NCBI GenBank assembly: GCA_905147135.1
Contig: LR990048.1
Span: forward strand, 13,438,563 to 13,502,562
Length of the DNA stretch: 64,000 nucleotides
Reading direction: 5' to 3'
From: Blastobasis lacticolella
Lineage: Eukaryota > Arthropoda > Insecta > Lepidoptera > Blastobasidae
The notes under the pieces were generated by a model. That model searched no databases, was not told the DNA's origin, and was given only the letters and a program-made list of their open reading frames with translations. Of the stretch, positions 34,865 to 45,618 are shown one piece after another (position 1 is the first letter of the stretch; each line of letters opens with the position of its first letter). Both the position numbers and the translations under genes were made by a program.

Positions 34865-35513
34865 ATGGCGCTGCACATAAACGGAGATCTGATTACAACG
34901 TCTCTAAAAATTTCTACTACGTACGAGCTTTACAATATAAAAATATTAATTATTACACAAAGTACAAACAAATTAATGATCCCAAAACTTTGCAAGCTAA
35001 GAATGGTGAAAAATATGTGTTCCAAAGTGATTCTAAATAATAAGATTCCATCCAATTTGCCTAATTTACACATAGGTACGTAAAACACAGATACAGTTTT
35101 GTGTTTTGTCACATGGTATTTAAAATATTATATTACGTACATTAGACACTACGCTAGTTATTATTAATTTTAATTATTTAATATAACTTATTTTTAAATA
35201 TAAAAGATATTAAGCATTATGAACAACGTATCTAAATAATGAGATTTTATGATAAATTTTGTAACAGTTATAATAAAATCCTGGGCAAGCAGTTACGCCT
35301 ACCTTAAATTAAATGTTAATTTGATTTTTTACAAACACCATTTCTGGTTTTACATATTATGACGATGACATCTTTCTTCATGACTGCTTTTTTTTATACA
35401 CTTAATTTAATGTTGCTTTATTTTAAGTATTTCTACGAGAGGTAAACGTTATTAAAGAGGAGGAATATTTTTGAATTTGCAATTTTGTTATTTTATAAGC
35501 ATTTAAGTTGCAG

Positions 35514-35640
35514 TCTTAAATAAAGCGCTCATTTTTATCGTTGACTGTTTTTGTTGTTAGAAGCTTAAGGACTCTGTGCTTAGTGTGAATTTTTACAAAT
35601 TTTAAAACCAAGTTGTTTCAATAAACGGTTTCCATTCCAT
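35514..35640 (+). terminator. candidate poly(A) signals of the MARVEL-like gene
   Basis: After the stop at 34864, AATAAA hexamers occur near 35518 (TTAAATAAAGCG) and 35619 (CAATAAACGG), each followed by T- or GT-rich sequence. An earlier ATAAAA lies near 35272. The 3'UTR would be about 650-760 nt. The choice of site is inferred. Confidence 0.35.
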
Positions 35641-35889
35641 ATGGAGACCACCATCGCAAACTACTTACTCTTCCACATTTCACATTTTCACATAACATTT
35701 ATGATACAATTGCCTAAGTTGACAATGCTCACTTTTTATTGCCTCATCGTGCAATCAGTACTAGAATCATAAGTAGATGTCTGAAAGGATAGATCAAAGC
35801 GAGTTGTCCCCCCATCGAAGGCCACACTCTCACGAGCTCAAAACATCAATAATGTGAGCGCCAAACCTCAATCGGTTCACACAAGTTTG

Positions 35890-38010
35890 TGGCTAATGTG
35901 TTTATGTGAGAACTTGATCTGTCCTTATGCTTGATGGATCTCTCTTGATCTCATCTTTGATCATGGGTATGTTGGTAAACTCGCGTACCTCGCTGATCCT
36001 GGTACACCATGGTGCATTTATTATTGCCTTTAATATACAATTTGCAAAGCGCTGGAGTACTCGTATCTCCACGTTCCACGTGCAGAGTAGATCAGTAATT
36101 TATTGTTTACGGACAATCGCCCTATCAGCCACTGTACTAATCTATATTTTTGGGTTGAGTTTATTTTGAGGCAACATGTATAAGCTTGTTAGGTGGACAA
36201 TTCCTATTTCTTAAGGTGTGGGTTACATGTGTCGACTTCAGTCGTCGTAATGGCGGTAATGTTCTCGCGCACGAGGTCGCAGGGTCCGCCTTGACCATGA
36301 TCCATATTTGGCAGATCAGGTAATTACAGTGGAGCGACTGCCATCTGACTTCCCTGCCATCAGGGAAACCTGACCAGATTGGATCATGGTTAATGTGCAG
36401 GTTTCATTATAATGTTTTCCCTCATATCGGTTACTATTCAACTAATGTACATAGCTCGGAAACGAGTCATTGGTACTTTGGGATTCGAACCCGGTAGTTT
36501 TCGCTTATAAGTCGGATACTGTAACCACTCGGCTACCGATGCTCTTGTGTCGATGCTCGACTTCAGTGAACTGGCTTTAATACGCCCCAGTATTATCCAC
36601 TGATCAATCTTGTTCAACTGCTCTTTAAGTCTATTAAATGCTATTTTTGGATCCTTGTTAAGTAGCGGCAGTATCATCGGCAAAAGTGGCTAACAAGACA
36701 TCTGTACCGTTGGACTGATCCTTGTGGCACACCGGCCTGAATTTTGTTATTGACTCTCACTCGAAAGATTCCATCTTCTAAGTAGGATTTCATTAGAAGA
36801 TAGAGGCTGTGAGGTAGTAATTGTATAATTATGTACGAGAGCACGTCATGCTGAACTTTATCGAACGCCTGTTGAACATCCAGAAAAGCACCCGAATAGT
36901 ATTCTTTCATTTCTAGGCCTTCCCTTATTTTCGCACTGATCCTGCTGCGTACCTGCTGAACCGTTGCGTGCTTTTTTCGGAAGCCAAACTGGTAAGCTGG
37001 ATTGGTTCCATTCTCCGTTAAAATCTCGTCAAGGTGGCTGGTTATGATTTTCTTGAGAACCTTGGAAAGAATCGGGAGCAAGCTTATAGGTTTATAAGAA
37101 GATGCCAGATGTTGGGGCTTACCAGCTTTTGAGATCATGATAATCTTTGAACACTTCCATAGTTTTGGGAAAACAGACAACCTCAGTATACAGTTGAATA
37201 GGTATGTCAAAAGAATTATCGCCTTTTGTGGCAATTGTTTGAATACCTCTTCAGTAATGAGATCAAAATCCGGCGCCTTATTCTGATCCAATTATTGAAT
37301 GACCTTTCTAATTTCTTTAGGTGTGCGGCATCTTAAAGGAAGCGACATCTATAAATCACTACCGAAAAATTCTGAAACTTCTTTGACTTTTTCTCTGTCT
37401 CCCAAATCCTTATGGGAATAAATACTTCGCTCAAGAACTCGCCGATTACCCCAGCGAGCTCCTCATCTGTTCTGACTCATTTATTTGTATCCATCTGCAG
37501 AGGATATTGCATCACTCTCGGTTTAAGTAAAGCATTTGAAAATTTCCAGAGTGAACACACTTTATTTGTGGTCGGAATTAGGCTCACCAGTTTACTTTGT
37601 AAACCCTTATTAACGAAGAAATCCAGCAAATCGGGTAATCGGTAATGTCTAAAGACCAGCTTGTGTGCTGACAAGTTGTTAGCACCATAAGTTCCTGTCC
37701 TGGTGGGAGTCAGCCTTGATCCCCAAATAATATCTTAGCATTCCAGTCACCCCCTATCACCCACATATTATCCAGTGTACCAAAGAAACATGAGAACTGA
37801 TTTCAGAACATTTCGATTTGGATATTATATGGCCGATATTATAATAGAGCCACTAGTGTTATTTAGCAGTACATTTGTGGACTGTATAGGTGCTCTGTAC
37901 TGAGGCAGAATGTTGTGTTTAACACGCTTAGCGTTAGTGTATACTAAAGTATACACATCCATGCCTTTTGCCTCAGACCAGTGAATTCCTGGATATACAC
38001 TTACTTCCGA
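35890..38010 (-). mobile_element. Jockey-like LINE, endonuclease remnant, reverse transcriptase and 3' part, broken
   Basis: Read on the minus strand. At 37670-37760 a DWNAKILFGDQG-type endonuclease motif survives. At 36674-37291 an open frame encodes MDQNKAPDFDLITEEVFKQL, ASSYKPISLLPILSKVLKKI, FGFRKKHATVQQV, GAFLDVQQAFDKVQHDVL and NNKIQAGVPQGS. These are RT motifs in order. The catalytic FADD (DVLLATFADDTA) continues in another frame at about 36670-36720, which shows a frameshift. Downstream, at about 36000-36100, comes LQRFANCILKAIINAPW, a Jockey C-terminal signature. A SINE interrupts the element at 36243-36556. It is dead, and its endonuclease end forms the left edge of the receptor duplication. 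Confidence 0.8.
36243..36556 (-). mobile_element. SINE family B inserted in the Jockey-like LINE
   Basis: The tRNA-like head reads on the minus strand as GGTAGCCGAGTGGTTACAG and ACCGGGTTCGAATCCCAAAG. The body matches 13860-14090. Flanking direct repeats TCGACTTCAGT at 36232-36242 and 36557-36567 mark the target-site duplication. The insertion is therefore a true retroposition, younger than the LINE. Confidence 0.8.
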
Positions 38011-38219
38011 TAATGGGAGGATTTGTTAAATTAAATTATAGCACGAATACTAACGATATAGTGTGTAAACTGTAAAGTTGTAGTATAGAAAATCAAGATT
38101 ATAGGGCCAATTATGTAAAAAAACTGCATCGCGCTGTTTGGCTATTCCCAAAAACCTGCTTTTTGAAGTTTTGCTCATATATAGAGGTGAGATATATTTT
38201 TTTTGCTCTGACCCTGGGT

Positions 38220-38765
38220 CAAATGACCCGTCTTTGTTTTTATTTACCTAGAGGCAGGTAAGAGGCAAACGTGCAAGCGGATCACCTGGGAAGTGATCAC
38301 CAACTCCCATTGACACCCGCACCACCCTGGGAGTTGCCTCCTAGTTGCCAATGCGTTGCCGGTTGCCGGCCTTTCAGATAGTTGTATGTTCGTTTCTTAA
38401 AGGATCCAATGTCGTAACGGTCTGGAAACAGCACTCTGGAAGCTCGCTCCGTAGTGTGGTCGTACGAGGCAGGAAGTTTCGTGAAAATCGTACGGTGGTC
38501 GACCGCCACTCATCTTTGACTTATAAGACCTTAAGGGTGGGTTTACACAAGGCTTGCGAAAGATTTATGGGCATTCATAATAGGATTTCCTTGGAGAGTA
38601 CCTACAACAAGAAGCTGTTCAAGAAAGGGGTGAAAAGGGTTTTACGGGGTTTTCAGCGCGCGGGTGATGACCGTGGTATTGCAAACGTCCACAGGTTCCG
38701 GTGACTGCTTACCATCAGCCTGGCCGTATAGTTGTTTGCCACCTTAGTGGTATAAAAAAGGTGTA
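38220..38765. mobile_element. two abutting LINE 3' ends in opposite orientation
   Basis: On the minus strand, 38297-38509 reads TIFTKLPASYDHTTERASRV and DRYDIGSFKKRTYNYLKGRQ. On the plus strand, 38570-38703 reads TYNKKLFKKGVKRVLRGFQR and GIANVHRFR plus stop, followed by a 3'UTR ending TAGTGGTATAAAAAAGGTG. Both are C-terminal tails of CR1/Jockey-type ORFs. The pair is repeated in units 2 (45115-45618) and 3 (52445-52962). Confidence 0.6.
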
Positions 38766-39280
38766 CAAAAAATTATATATGAAAAAAGGGCACCCGCAAT
38801 GAGTCTCTTCTAAAGTTCTATATACCAATGTACTATCTACTCACAACTAATAAATTAATATTCTCAAACATGTCATTTCTGTAATTAAGTTTACCAAGTG
38901 GGTATATCTTGCTTGCAATATCAACAAGCTAAACCAATTACCGACATTCGTCATTTTCCCCAGTGTAAATAATAGTAAAAATTTAATTAGTAGTGGTTGT
39001 CGATTGTCATTTAGGTATTTTTCTATCTGCACTCCTAATACCTACAGTATGATAATATTGCATTATAATTTGGCCTAAAACGATTCTAAATTGTCAGTAT
39101 TTCAGTCAGGTCAAAGGAATATGAGCTTTATGTATGTAAATGAGTATGAATCATGTATAAATATATATATACGTACCTTATATTAGACATTACAGTTGTA
39201 TCCTGACGTTTGAGACATTTTATGTATGAAGAAACATCAAATTTACGCACAACATCTGCCCCCGGATCAAATCGGACGCT
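38766..39280. other. upstream flank of receptor 1
   Basis: AT-rich non-coding sequence, shared in part with the other two units. At about 39125 (TATGTATGTAAATGAGTATG) unit 3 carries a SINE that is absent here. Confidence 0.4.
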
Positions 39281-39286
39281 TAGTCC

Positions 39287-39293
39287 TATAAAA
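39287..39293 (+). promoter_or_regulatory. putative TATA box of receptor 1
   Basis: TAGTCCTATAAAAAGTGTG is conserved at the equivalent place in all three units (46526 and 55335) and lies 566 bp upstream of the start codon. No splice signal is clear in the leader, so a long 5'UTR or a leader intron is implied. Position and conservation are the only evidence, and recent duplication weakens the conservation argument. Confidence 0.35.
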
Positions 39294-39852
39294 AGTGTGT
39301 GATTACTTATCTATTTTCTGTACGCAGAATTGTTTTCTCTGTGATTTTATTTGCGGGACGAAATCGTGGAAATATTTTATTCAGTCATATTTTTTAGTTC
39401 TTAGAGGAGTCAGTACGGAAAGATACGTAGTAGTAGAGATGATCAAGAAAATGGGTTTTAAACACCTTCCTCATCTATAGTGATGACAGAAATAGCTGCA
39501 ATTTGGTAAGGGTTGAGAAGCGACATCGCGAAGCGAAGTGAAGTCCAGCGACACGTTTGGCATGTTTTAATACCGCGACTGGATCGATGCAAACGCCATC
39601 TCTTAACATTTGGCCAACTGGCGACTTGGCGAACTGAATATTATATTATACACATTTTGTTATTCTTTTACACCCTGTGTAGAGTAGCTTTTATTGTGTC
39701 CAATAATAGAAACATAAAAGCAAAGATATCATGTTAATGTATCTAACATAAAATTTGAAATGGTGAAATTAAATGAGCACAACAAACAGCTTATATATCT
39801 AGCTAAAGCTAAACATTCTTAGAGAAAAAATCATTATTTTCAACTGCTGGTT

Positions 39853-41541
39853 ATGGAGAGCGTAAGCATTTTGTTGTTCCTCCAAGGGGTGGCGCTGCCG
39901 GCGCAGCATGCTGAGTTAGTGTCGTCCGCGGTTCGCGTTGCCAACGCTGCGCTGGAGTCGCGCGTGGCCGCCGTCGTATGGAGTGACCCGCAGCGGGCCG
40001 CCGCTGGCCGCTTCGTGGCACAATACCGCAGCCCGGTGCTAACGGCGCCCGCGGACGCGCCGGAGGAACGCATACGTGACACGTTCCTCGCCGAGAAGTA
40101 CCGACAGCTGGTGATCTTCGTCGACTCGACGTCGCCCTTCCAACGCTTCCTGGCGATTATCGGAACACACGTCATCCACCCTCTGCGTGTGATACTGGTA
40201 CTGCTGGCCGACGCGACATCGACTCAACTAGAACTGAAGAATATCATGAGGACTGCATGGCTGCACAACGTGAGCGACATCGTTGCAGTGAGCGTTGACA
40301 GCAGTGGCAGTAAGATTCAGCTCTCGACTTATATGCCTTATGGAAAGGGAATATGTGGGAGCTGTGATCCTGTAACTCTAAATAACTTGACGAGTGATTT
40401 TTTTCCTAAAAAATTCAGAAATTTTTATGGGTGTCCCATTAGAGTACGCATTATTAATTACAAGCTCTACTTTAACTACAAATTAGAAAATAACATAATC
40501 ATTTCCTTGAATGGAATAGATGGAAGGATAGTCGATATCATGGCCAAGAAACTGAATATGTCATTAGCAGTTATCAATACAGATAAGAATTACACAGATG
40601 CCCTTGTCAGTCGACAAGCAGAATTGGTACTGCCGTCTCTAATTATGAATGAGGAGCGGTATACATCAGCCCAAGTGATATTTACGAGCAAATTGACATG
40701 TGCATGTTTTGGGCCTAGACAAAGAGAAGTCTACACTTGGGCAAAGATATTGCTCCCATTTGCAACTGAAATGACTGTTTATATCGCGATTAGCTTTGGA
40801 GTATTTATCGTTGCTACAAAATTTGTTCGACGATTTTCTCTCTCGAGGCCTACGCGAAGACGAAGTATTGTATTTCAAGCATTTGAGATATTCCTGGGTC
40901 AAGAAGTCCCATTTGAGACGAAATGTTATATTGTGAACAGTTTATTTGTGGTGTGGATTTGGATTTGCCTTTTAATACGCATTCAGTATCAGGGAATACT
41001 AGTAAATACTTTGCAAAAAAATATACTTGAACCTAAGCTCGGTGCATTCGCTGAGGCAGTGAAAATAATTCCTAATTATGGCGGACAGGATTATTTCCGA
41101 GAAAACACAGTAGGAATAAAATTTAAAGAAAGATATCGAGTACTTTCGCTTGAGCAACAAATACCGTATTTAAGAGAAATAGGCAACGGCAAAAGGTTCT
41201 TAATATTTATGAATACTCGAACAGTGTCATGGGTCCTGAGCAGTGATGCTTTTCAAGTTTTGGATGAAAGTTTAATCGCCTTTAACACTGGTTTGCATGT
41301 GCAGCCGTCGTGGGCGGCTTACTCGGAAATGCGCAGAGTAATGAGCGTGGTGAAACAAGCTGGCTTAGACGATAAAGGCTATCAAGAGCATAAATTTAAA
41401 ATTTTTAGTGCTTCGCCGAAACCACTGAATATGAATGTATTAAAATCATGTTTCTATGTTTTAATTTTTATGTATATTGTTTGTTTTATTATTTTTGGAG
41501 TGGAAATTGCTTACAAAAGGTTTGAAGCTAAGGTTGTTTGA
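39853..41541 (+). CDS. ionotropic receptor (IR), intronless, copy 1
   Basis: A single 562-residue open frame with the layout of insect divergent IRs. The N-terminal region (1-185) has a short hydrophobic start, SILLFLQGVALP. Ligand-binding lobe S1 begins at FYGCPIRVRI (about 190), with DGRIVDIMAKKLNM at about 220. TM1 lies at about 298-322 (FATEMTVYIAISFGVFIVAT). The pore segment FEIFLGQEVPFE is at about 343-354, TM2 at about 358-378 (NSLFVVWIWICLLI), and then YQGILVNTLQ. Lobe S2 runs from about 390 to 520, and TM3 lies at about 530-550 (FYVLIFMYIVCFIIFGVEI). The three TM segments and the S1/S2 split mark an iGluR-related ligand-gated cation channel of sensory neuron dendrites. The ligand is unknown. 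It resembles the intronless lepidopteran IR7d/IR100-type expansions. I cannot fix the subfamily. The first ~155 codons are far more GC-rich than the rest. Confidence 0.9.
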   Translation: MESVSILLFLQGVALPAQHAELVSSAVRVANAALESRVAAVVWSDPQRAAAGRFVAQYRSPVLTAPADAPEERIRDTFLAEKYRQLVIFVDSTSPFQRFLAIIGTHVIHPLRVILVLLADATSTQLELKNIMRTAWLHNVSDIVAVSVDSSGSKIQLSTYMPYGKGICGSCDPVTLNNLTSDFFPKKFRNFYGCPIRVRIINYKLYFNYKLENNIIISLNGIDGRIVDIMAKKLNMSLAVINTDKNYTDALVSRQAELVLPSLIMNEERYTSAQVIFTSKLTCACFGPRQREVYTWAKILLPFATEMTVYIAISFGVFIVATKFVRRFSLSRPTRRRSIVFQAFEIFLGQEVPFETKCYIVNSLFVVWIWICLLIRIQYQGILVNTLQKNILEPKLGAFAEAVKIIPNYGGQDYFRENTVGIKFKERYRVLSLEQQIPYLREIGNGKRFLIFMNTRTVSWVLSSDAFQVLDESLIAFNTGLHVQPSWAAYSEMRRVMSVVKQAGLDDKGYQEHKFKIFSASPKPLNMNVLKSCFYVLIFMYIVCFIIFGVEIAYKRFEAKVV

Positions 41542-41580
41542 TTTATCATTTGTACGACTATAATTAAGTTGAATAATTAG

Positions 41581-42073
41581 CACGGGCGTAGCCAGGTTTT
41601 GATTGGGGGGGGGGGGGCGGTTCAAGACCAAAACATATAAATATCGATCCGTACCCCCACTTGAAATATGGGGTTATCGTAATAAAAGTAACTGAAAATG
41701 AATTTTTTTTCCAATTATGGCTCAATTGACTCGGGGTGAACATGATACCTAAATATTACAAAAACCAATGATGGCTCGGACTTTTTGGTATACCTACATA
41801 ATGGCTGTTTAAATCCAAATGAAGTACGCGGCGCGATTGGTGTGAAAATTTATTAAATGAGCGACCGCAGCGAGCTCGAATTTTTAAATTTTTGGTTAAA
41901 AAGAGCTGGAGCAAACTTATTAAAGAAAACTAATGAATTAACGAGTGCAGCGAGCTCGGAAATTTTGGTATTTTGGCTGTAAAAATCTGGATTGATCACA
42001 CGGCGCAGGCGATGTGAAATTATTTCGGGGGGGTTTGAACTCCCTGAACTCCCCCTCGCTTCGCCTATGATAC
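41581..42073. mobile_element. 493-bp GGCGTAGCC-type element, unit 1
   Basis: It starts CACGGGCGTAGCCAGG and ends CTCGCTTCGCCTATGATAC. It is flanked by TTAG at 41577-41580 and 42074-42077. Unit 2 has a single TTAG at the equivalent site (48811-48814) and no element. Inside are a G-run and two GCAGCGAGCTCG blocks. There is no transposase. The ends are weakly inverted (GGCGTAGC versus GGCGAAGC), so this is probably a non-autonomous DNA transposon. Confidence 0.65.
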
Positions 42074-42232
42074 TTAGTACATACTAGGTATCTCTTCTAA
42101 AGTGTGTTTCACATTCAATATTATCGTAGTCGCACTCAATTGTTTTGTCTTTTTTATATTTTACATATGGTGAGGGTATTTGTTATCGAATGATTAGGTT
42201 TGGTTAGGATTTAGAGGCGGCATCGCATTGGT

Positions 42233-42330
42233 AGCGCCCCTGGTGTTGCTGATGTCCATAGGCGGAGGTGACCACTTTCCATCAGGTGGCCCGCATGCCT
42301 GTTTGTCTGCCGTAGTACATTAAAAGAAAG
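42233..42330 (+). mobile_element. CR1/Jockey-like LINE 3' tail, unit 1
   Basis: GGTAGCGCCCCTGGTGTTGC, TGATGTCCATAGGCGGAG and CATCAGGTGGCCCGCATGCC match the tail of the element at 24470-24540. It precedes units 2 (48957) and 3 (58253) equivalents. Confidence 0.65.
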
Positions 42331-44094
42331 AATTGTGTTTCTTGTTTTGTTTTCGTCGCATAATAAAGATATGAATATACGTTGTTTATTGAAAACTTGA
42401 GTTAACCACTTACAATAAAAAGGTTGTAAACTTTTAGGTAAACCGTTTTAGGTACTTGCTGGGCAACAATCGCAACAGCTGGCAAAAAACCATTTATTTA
42501 CCATTTACCACTCTTGGGAAAGAAATAGCATGCGAGAAAAGGGACTGGCAAGTACGAGAAAAGAAGATAAGATTTATTACGATACGCAAAAAATATTTAC
42601 AAATACAATAACAATCCTACTATCTTACTAATATTGTATATGCAAAAGTTTGTAAGGATAGATGTTACTCCTTCACGCAAAACTACTGAATAGATTTTAA
42701 TATTTGGCCGTAATATAGCTTATACCCGATTGCGATGTTATAGTACATATAAAGGCTATAATTTATCCCGAAATTCAATGAGGTTCCCGCGGGAACGGGT
42801 CTTGAACGTTATAAAATAACTATAAGCGTACGAAGTCGCCGGAAAAAGTTCGTAAATATTAAATCAATTAGCACCAATACATACAGGGTGATCTTAGCCT
42901 CTGGACAAACAATGAAACCCTGTTTAAGACTGCTACTTAGCAGTGTCGTAAAACAGCTCTTTCATTAAATAGATCAAAAAACAAACAAAAAATCGAATAT
43001 ATTGAATTGTATCTTAATCGGCAACAATATACTGTATAACAACAACACGAATCAGAATTAGTTATTGACAACTATGAGAAACTATTGACGTTATGTCATA
43101 CTTCAAATCACAATAAGTATTTTTTTAATTCAATGTCATCTGACGTGGAGTTCTAATGCATTTTAAAAGAGTTTACAATGTTTTGAGTACTTTCTATTTA
43201 TCTACATACAGGTTGCTTCATAGTGATAAAATTAAAATAGTTGATTTTTCGGTAAATACTGGACCGATTGTTCTGATACTTTACAATTTAGTTTTAAATG
43301 CCCTGCTCTATTAGTAGTATTCGGCTTTGTCCAGAGCGTAAGGACACTCTGTATAAAATACTAAAAATTTAAAAAGTCGTCCATACTCTTTTCGTCTCTT
43401 TTAGTAACTTACCTTAGCGTTCACCAAATAGTAAATACCTATATCTACCTACTACATACACAGAGACAGAACTCAAACGCAAGCATCGACGTATAGACCA
43501 ACTGAAATCGAATTATGTTTTACTGGAATAGTTAGCCCTAGCCCAGGAAGGTTCATATACCATTTATCTTATACAGTTCTTGTACACATGCTTAGACTCA
43601 AGGTATTAATTAATGTCATTATATATTGAGAAAATAATAATAAATGAAATACTACTGCGCCCCGGAATGGTGCCCAAAAAGCTAGCTGCGTTGTCTCGTT
43701 GGATAGCGACGTTAATTCGTTGCCCGATGTACGAGACAGTCAGGAATAGGTAAATTTTTTGGAAAGTTAATTAAATAAAAGTAGCGGAGTCGAGCAGGCT
43801 TAGGTATGATGCAGTGTGTTGCACACGTGTACTTCTTCAGCTTCCTGCTAACCGTGACATGGTAAGTTTGATTACCCATGACCCCTGAGGTGGAGAAGCC
43901 TCAGCTTATACGAAAAACGGGAAAGTTATTGCCCACGAGGAAATACCTATAAAAATTTGGAAAACAACGGGGACTCGGAGCATACTCTTGGTCTCTTATC
44001 CATAGGATCATAGCTATGGACTAAATATAATTTCGCCCATCTATAGAGAGTAATGACAATTCCATGTTAGATTATCAATACGTACAATATTGTC
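42331..44094. other. downstream flank of receptor 1
   Basis: Non-coding. An R1 repeat lies at about 42620-42860 (GTTCCCGCGGGAACGGGTCT). The remainder is AT-rich and is shared with unit 3 more completely than with unit 2. Confidence 0.45.
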
Positions 44095-44516
44095 AATATT
44101 GTCTTACGCCCACAGACTGCAGCCCGGAGGCACCAATGTGGTCAGAGTCCTCCAGGAAGCTTATTACATTAGGAATCAACCCCTGTATTTCGCTTTTATC
44201 GATCTGCAGAAGGCGTTTAACAGTCCTCGGGAGGAAGTATGGTGGGCTTTGAGATCAAAGTCTGTGCTCGAGTTGTACATTGGATTATCCAGTACCTACG
44301 CCGACACTGACAAGCGCCTTTAAAAGTATCGTAGGCTGTGCTACTCATTCCCAACTACAGTAGGTGTTCACCAGGGGTCTGTACATTCTGGGTTCTGTTG
44401 CTAGTTCTTCGTTAAGCTTGATGCCCTCTCAGCTGAAATTCTGAATCGCCCCTCATGGATTGTGGATTGCGTTTATGACATCGTACCGGTGAGCAGGTCT
44501 GAAGGCCAGCTAGAGC
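44095..44516 (+). mobile_element. RTE-like LINE reverse transcriptase fragment, unit 1
   Basis: The plus strand, across frames, gives LQPGGTNVVRVLQEAYYI, PLYFAFIDLQKAFNSPREEV and WWALRSKSVLELYIG, then GVHQGS and LDALSAEILNRPSW. These match the FVDLEKAFDRVPREVIWWAL / GVHQGSVLSPLLF region of RTE-like LINEs. Stops and frame changes are present. The fragment ends abruptly at the unit junction. Confidence 0.7.
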
Positions 44517-45114
44517 GCTGACAAGTTGTTAGGACCAACCAGTAAGTTCTTCGCACCAATGCTATACTTTAGTTCTCTTCCTCTGGTGGAAGTCAGCCTT
44601 GATCGCCAAACAGTATTCTTATCATTCCAGTCACCCCTTATCAGAACCCCCCTACCAGACCCTCCAGCGTACCAAAGAAACATGAGATCGATTCTGATTT
44701 CAGGTTATATTTGGATAGATAGTACATGACCAATTTTGGTAATAGAGCCACTAGTGATATTTACCAGTACATTTGTTGACTGCATAGGTGCTCTGTACTG
44801 AGACAGGATGTTGTGTTTAACACACTTTGCGTTAGTGTAAACTATACACACCCGTGCCATTTGCCTTAGACCAGTGTATTCCTGGATATACACTTCCGAT
44901 AATGGGAGTGAAATTATAGCACGAATACTGGTGATATAAAGTGTAAAATTGTAATGTTGTAGTTTAGACAATGGAGATTATAGGGCCAATTATGTAAAAA
45001 AACTCCATCGCGCTGTTTTTATTTTTGTCTATTCCCAAAAATCGGCTTTTTGAAGTTATGCTCATATATTATTCGACTTGATATATATTTTATTTGGTCT
45101 TTGTTTTTATTTAC

Positions 45115-45618
45115 CTAGAGGCAGGTAAGAGGCAAACATACAAGCGGGTACCTGGGAAGTGATCACCAACTCCCATTGACACCCGCAATACCCGGGAAGT
45201 TGCCAATGCGTTGCCGGTTGCCTGCCTTTCAGATAGTTGTAGGCACGTTTCTTGAAGGTTCCAATGTCGTAACGGTCTAGAAACAGCACTCTGGAAGCTC
45301 GCTCCGTAGTGTGGTCGTACGAGGCAGGAAGTTTCGTGAAAATCGTTCGGTGGTCGACCGCCACTCATCTTTGACTTATAAGACCTTAAGGGTGGAAAGA
45401 CCCAAGCTTGCGAAAGCTTTGTAACCATTCATAATGGGTTTTTCCTGGAGAGTACTTACAACAAGAAGCTGTTCAGGAAAGGGGTGAAAAGGTTTTTACG
45501 GGGTCAGCAGCGCGCGGGTGATGACCCTGGTATTGCAAACATACATAGGATCCGGTGACTGATCACCATCAGCCTGGCCGTATGATTATTTTCCACCTTA
45601 GTGGTATAAAAAAGGTGT
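45115..45618. mobile_element. two abutting LINE 3' ends, unit 2
   Basis: Same pair as at 38220-38765: minus strand FTKLPASYDHTTERASRVLF and DRYDIGTFKKRAYNYLKG; plus strand TTACAACAAGAAGCTGTTCA to TAGTGGTATAAAAAAGGTGT. Confidence 0.6.

Larger units (their letters stand above)
37667..44516. repeat. receptor tandem unit 1 (~6.85 kb)
   Basis: The unit starts at GCTGACAAGTTGTTAG inside the Jockey-like endonuclease remnant and ends in an RTE-like RT fragment just before the same motif. It contains LINE ends, the receptor gene at 39853-41541, a 493-bp element, LINE tails, an R1 repeat and the RTE fragment. It lacks the solo LTR and the 1275-bp element of the other units. Confidence 0.8.

Noticed and set aside
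39295..39477. 61-codon frame just after the receptor TATA box, present in units 1 and 2
   Set aside because: It is broken in unit 3 by a ~10-bp deletion and begins only a few bases after the TATA box, so it is most likely leader sequence.
39840..40175. 111-codon antisense frame over the receptor N-terminus (also at 47074 and 55878)
   Set aside because: This is a shadow of the GC-rich coding sequence; serine/arginine-rich and without features of its own.
44705..44971. 88-codon minus-strand frame in unit 2
   Set aside because: Falls in decayed Jockey-derived sequence and is not preserved in the equivalent parts of units 1 and 3.
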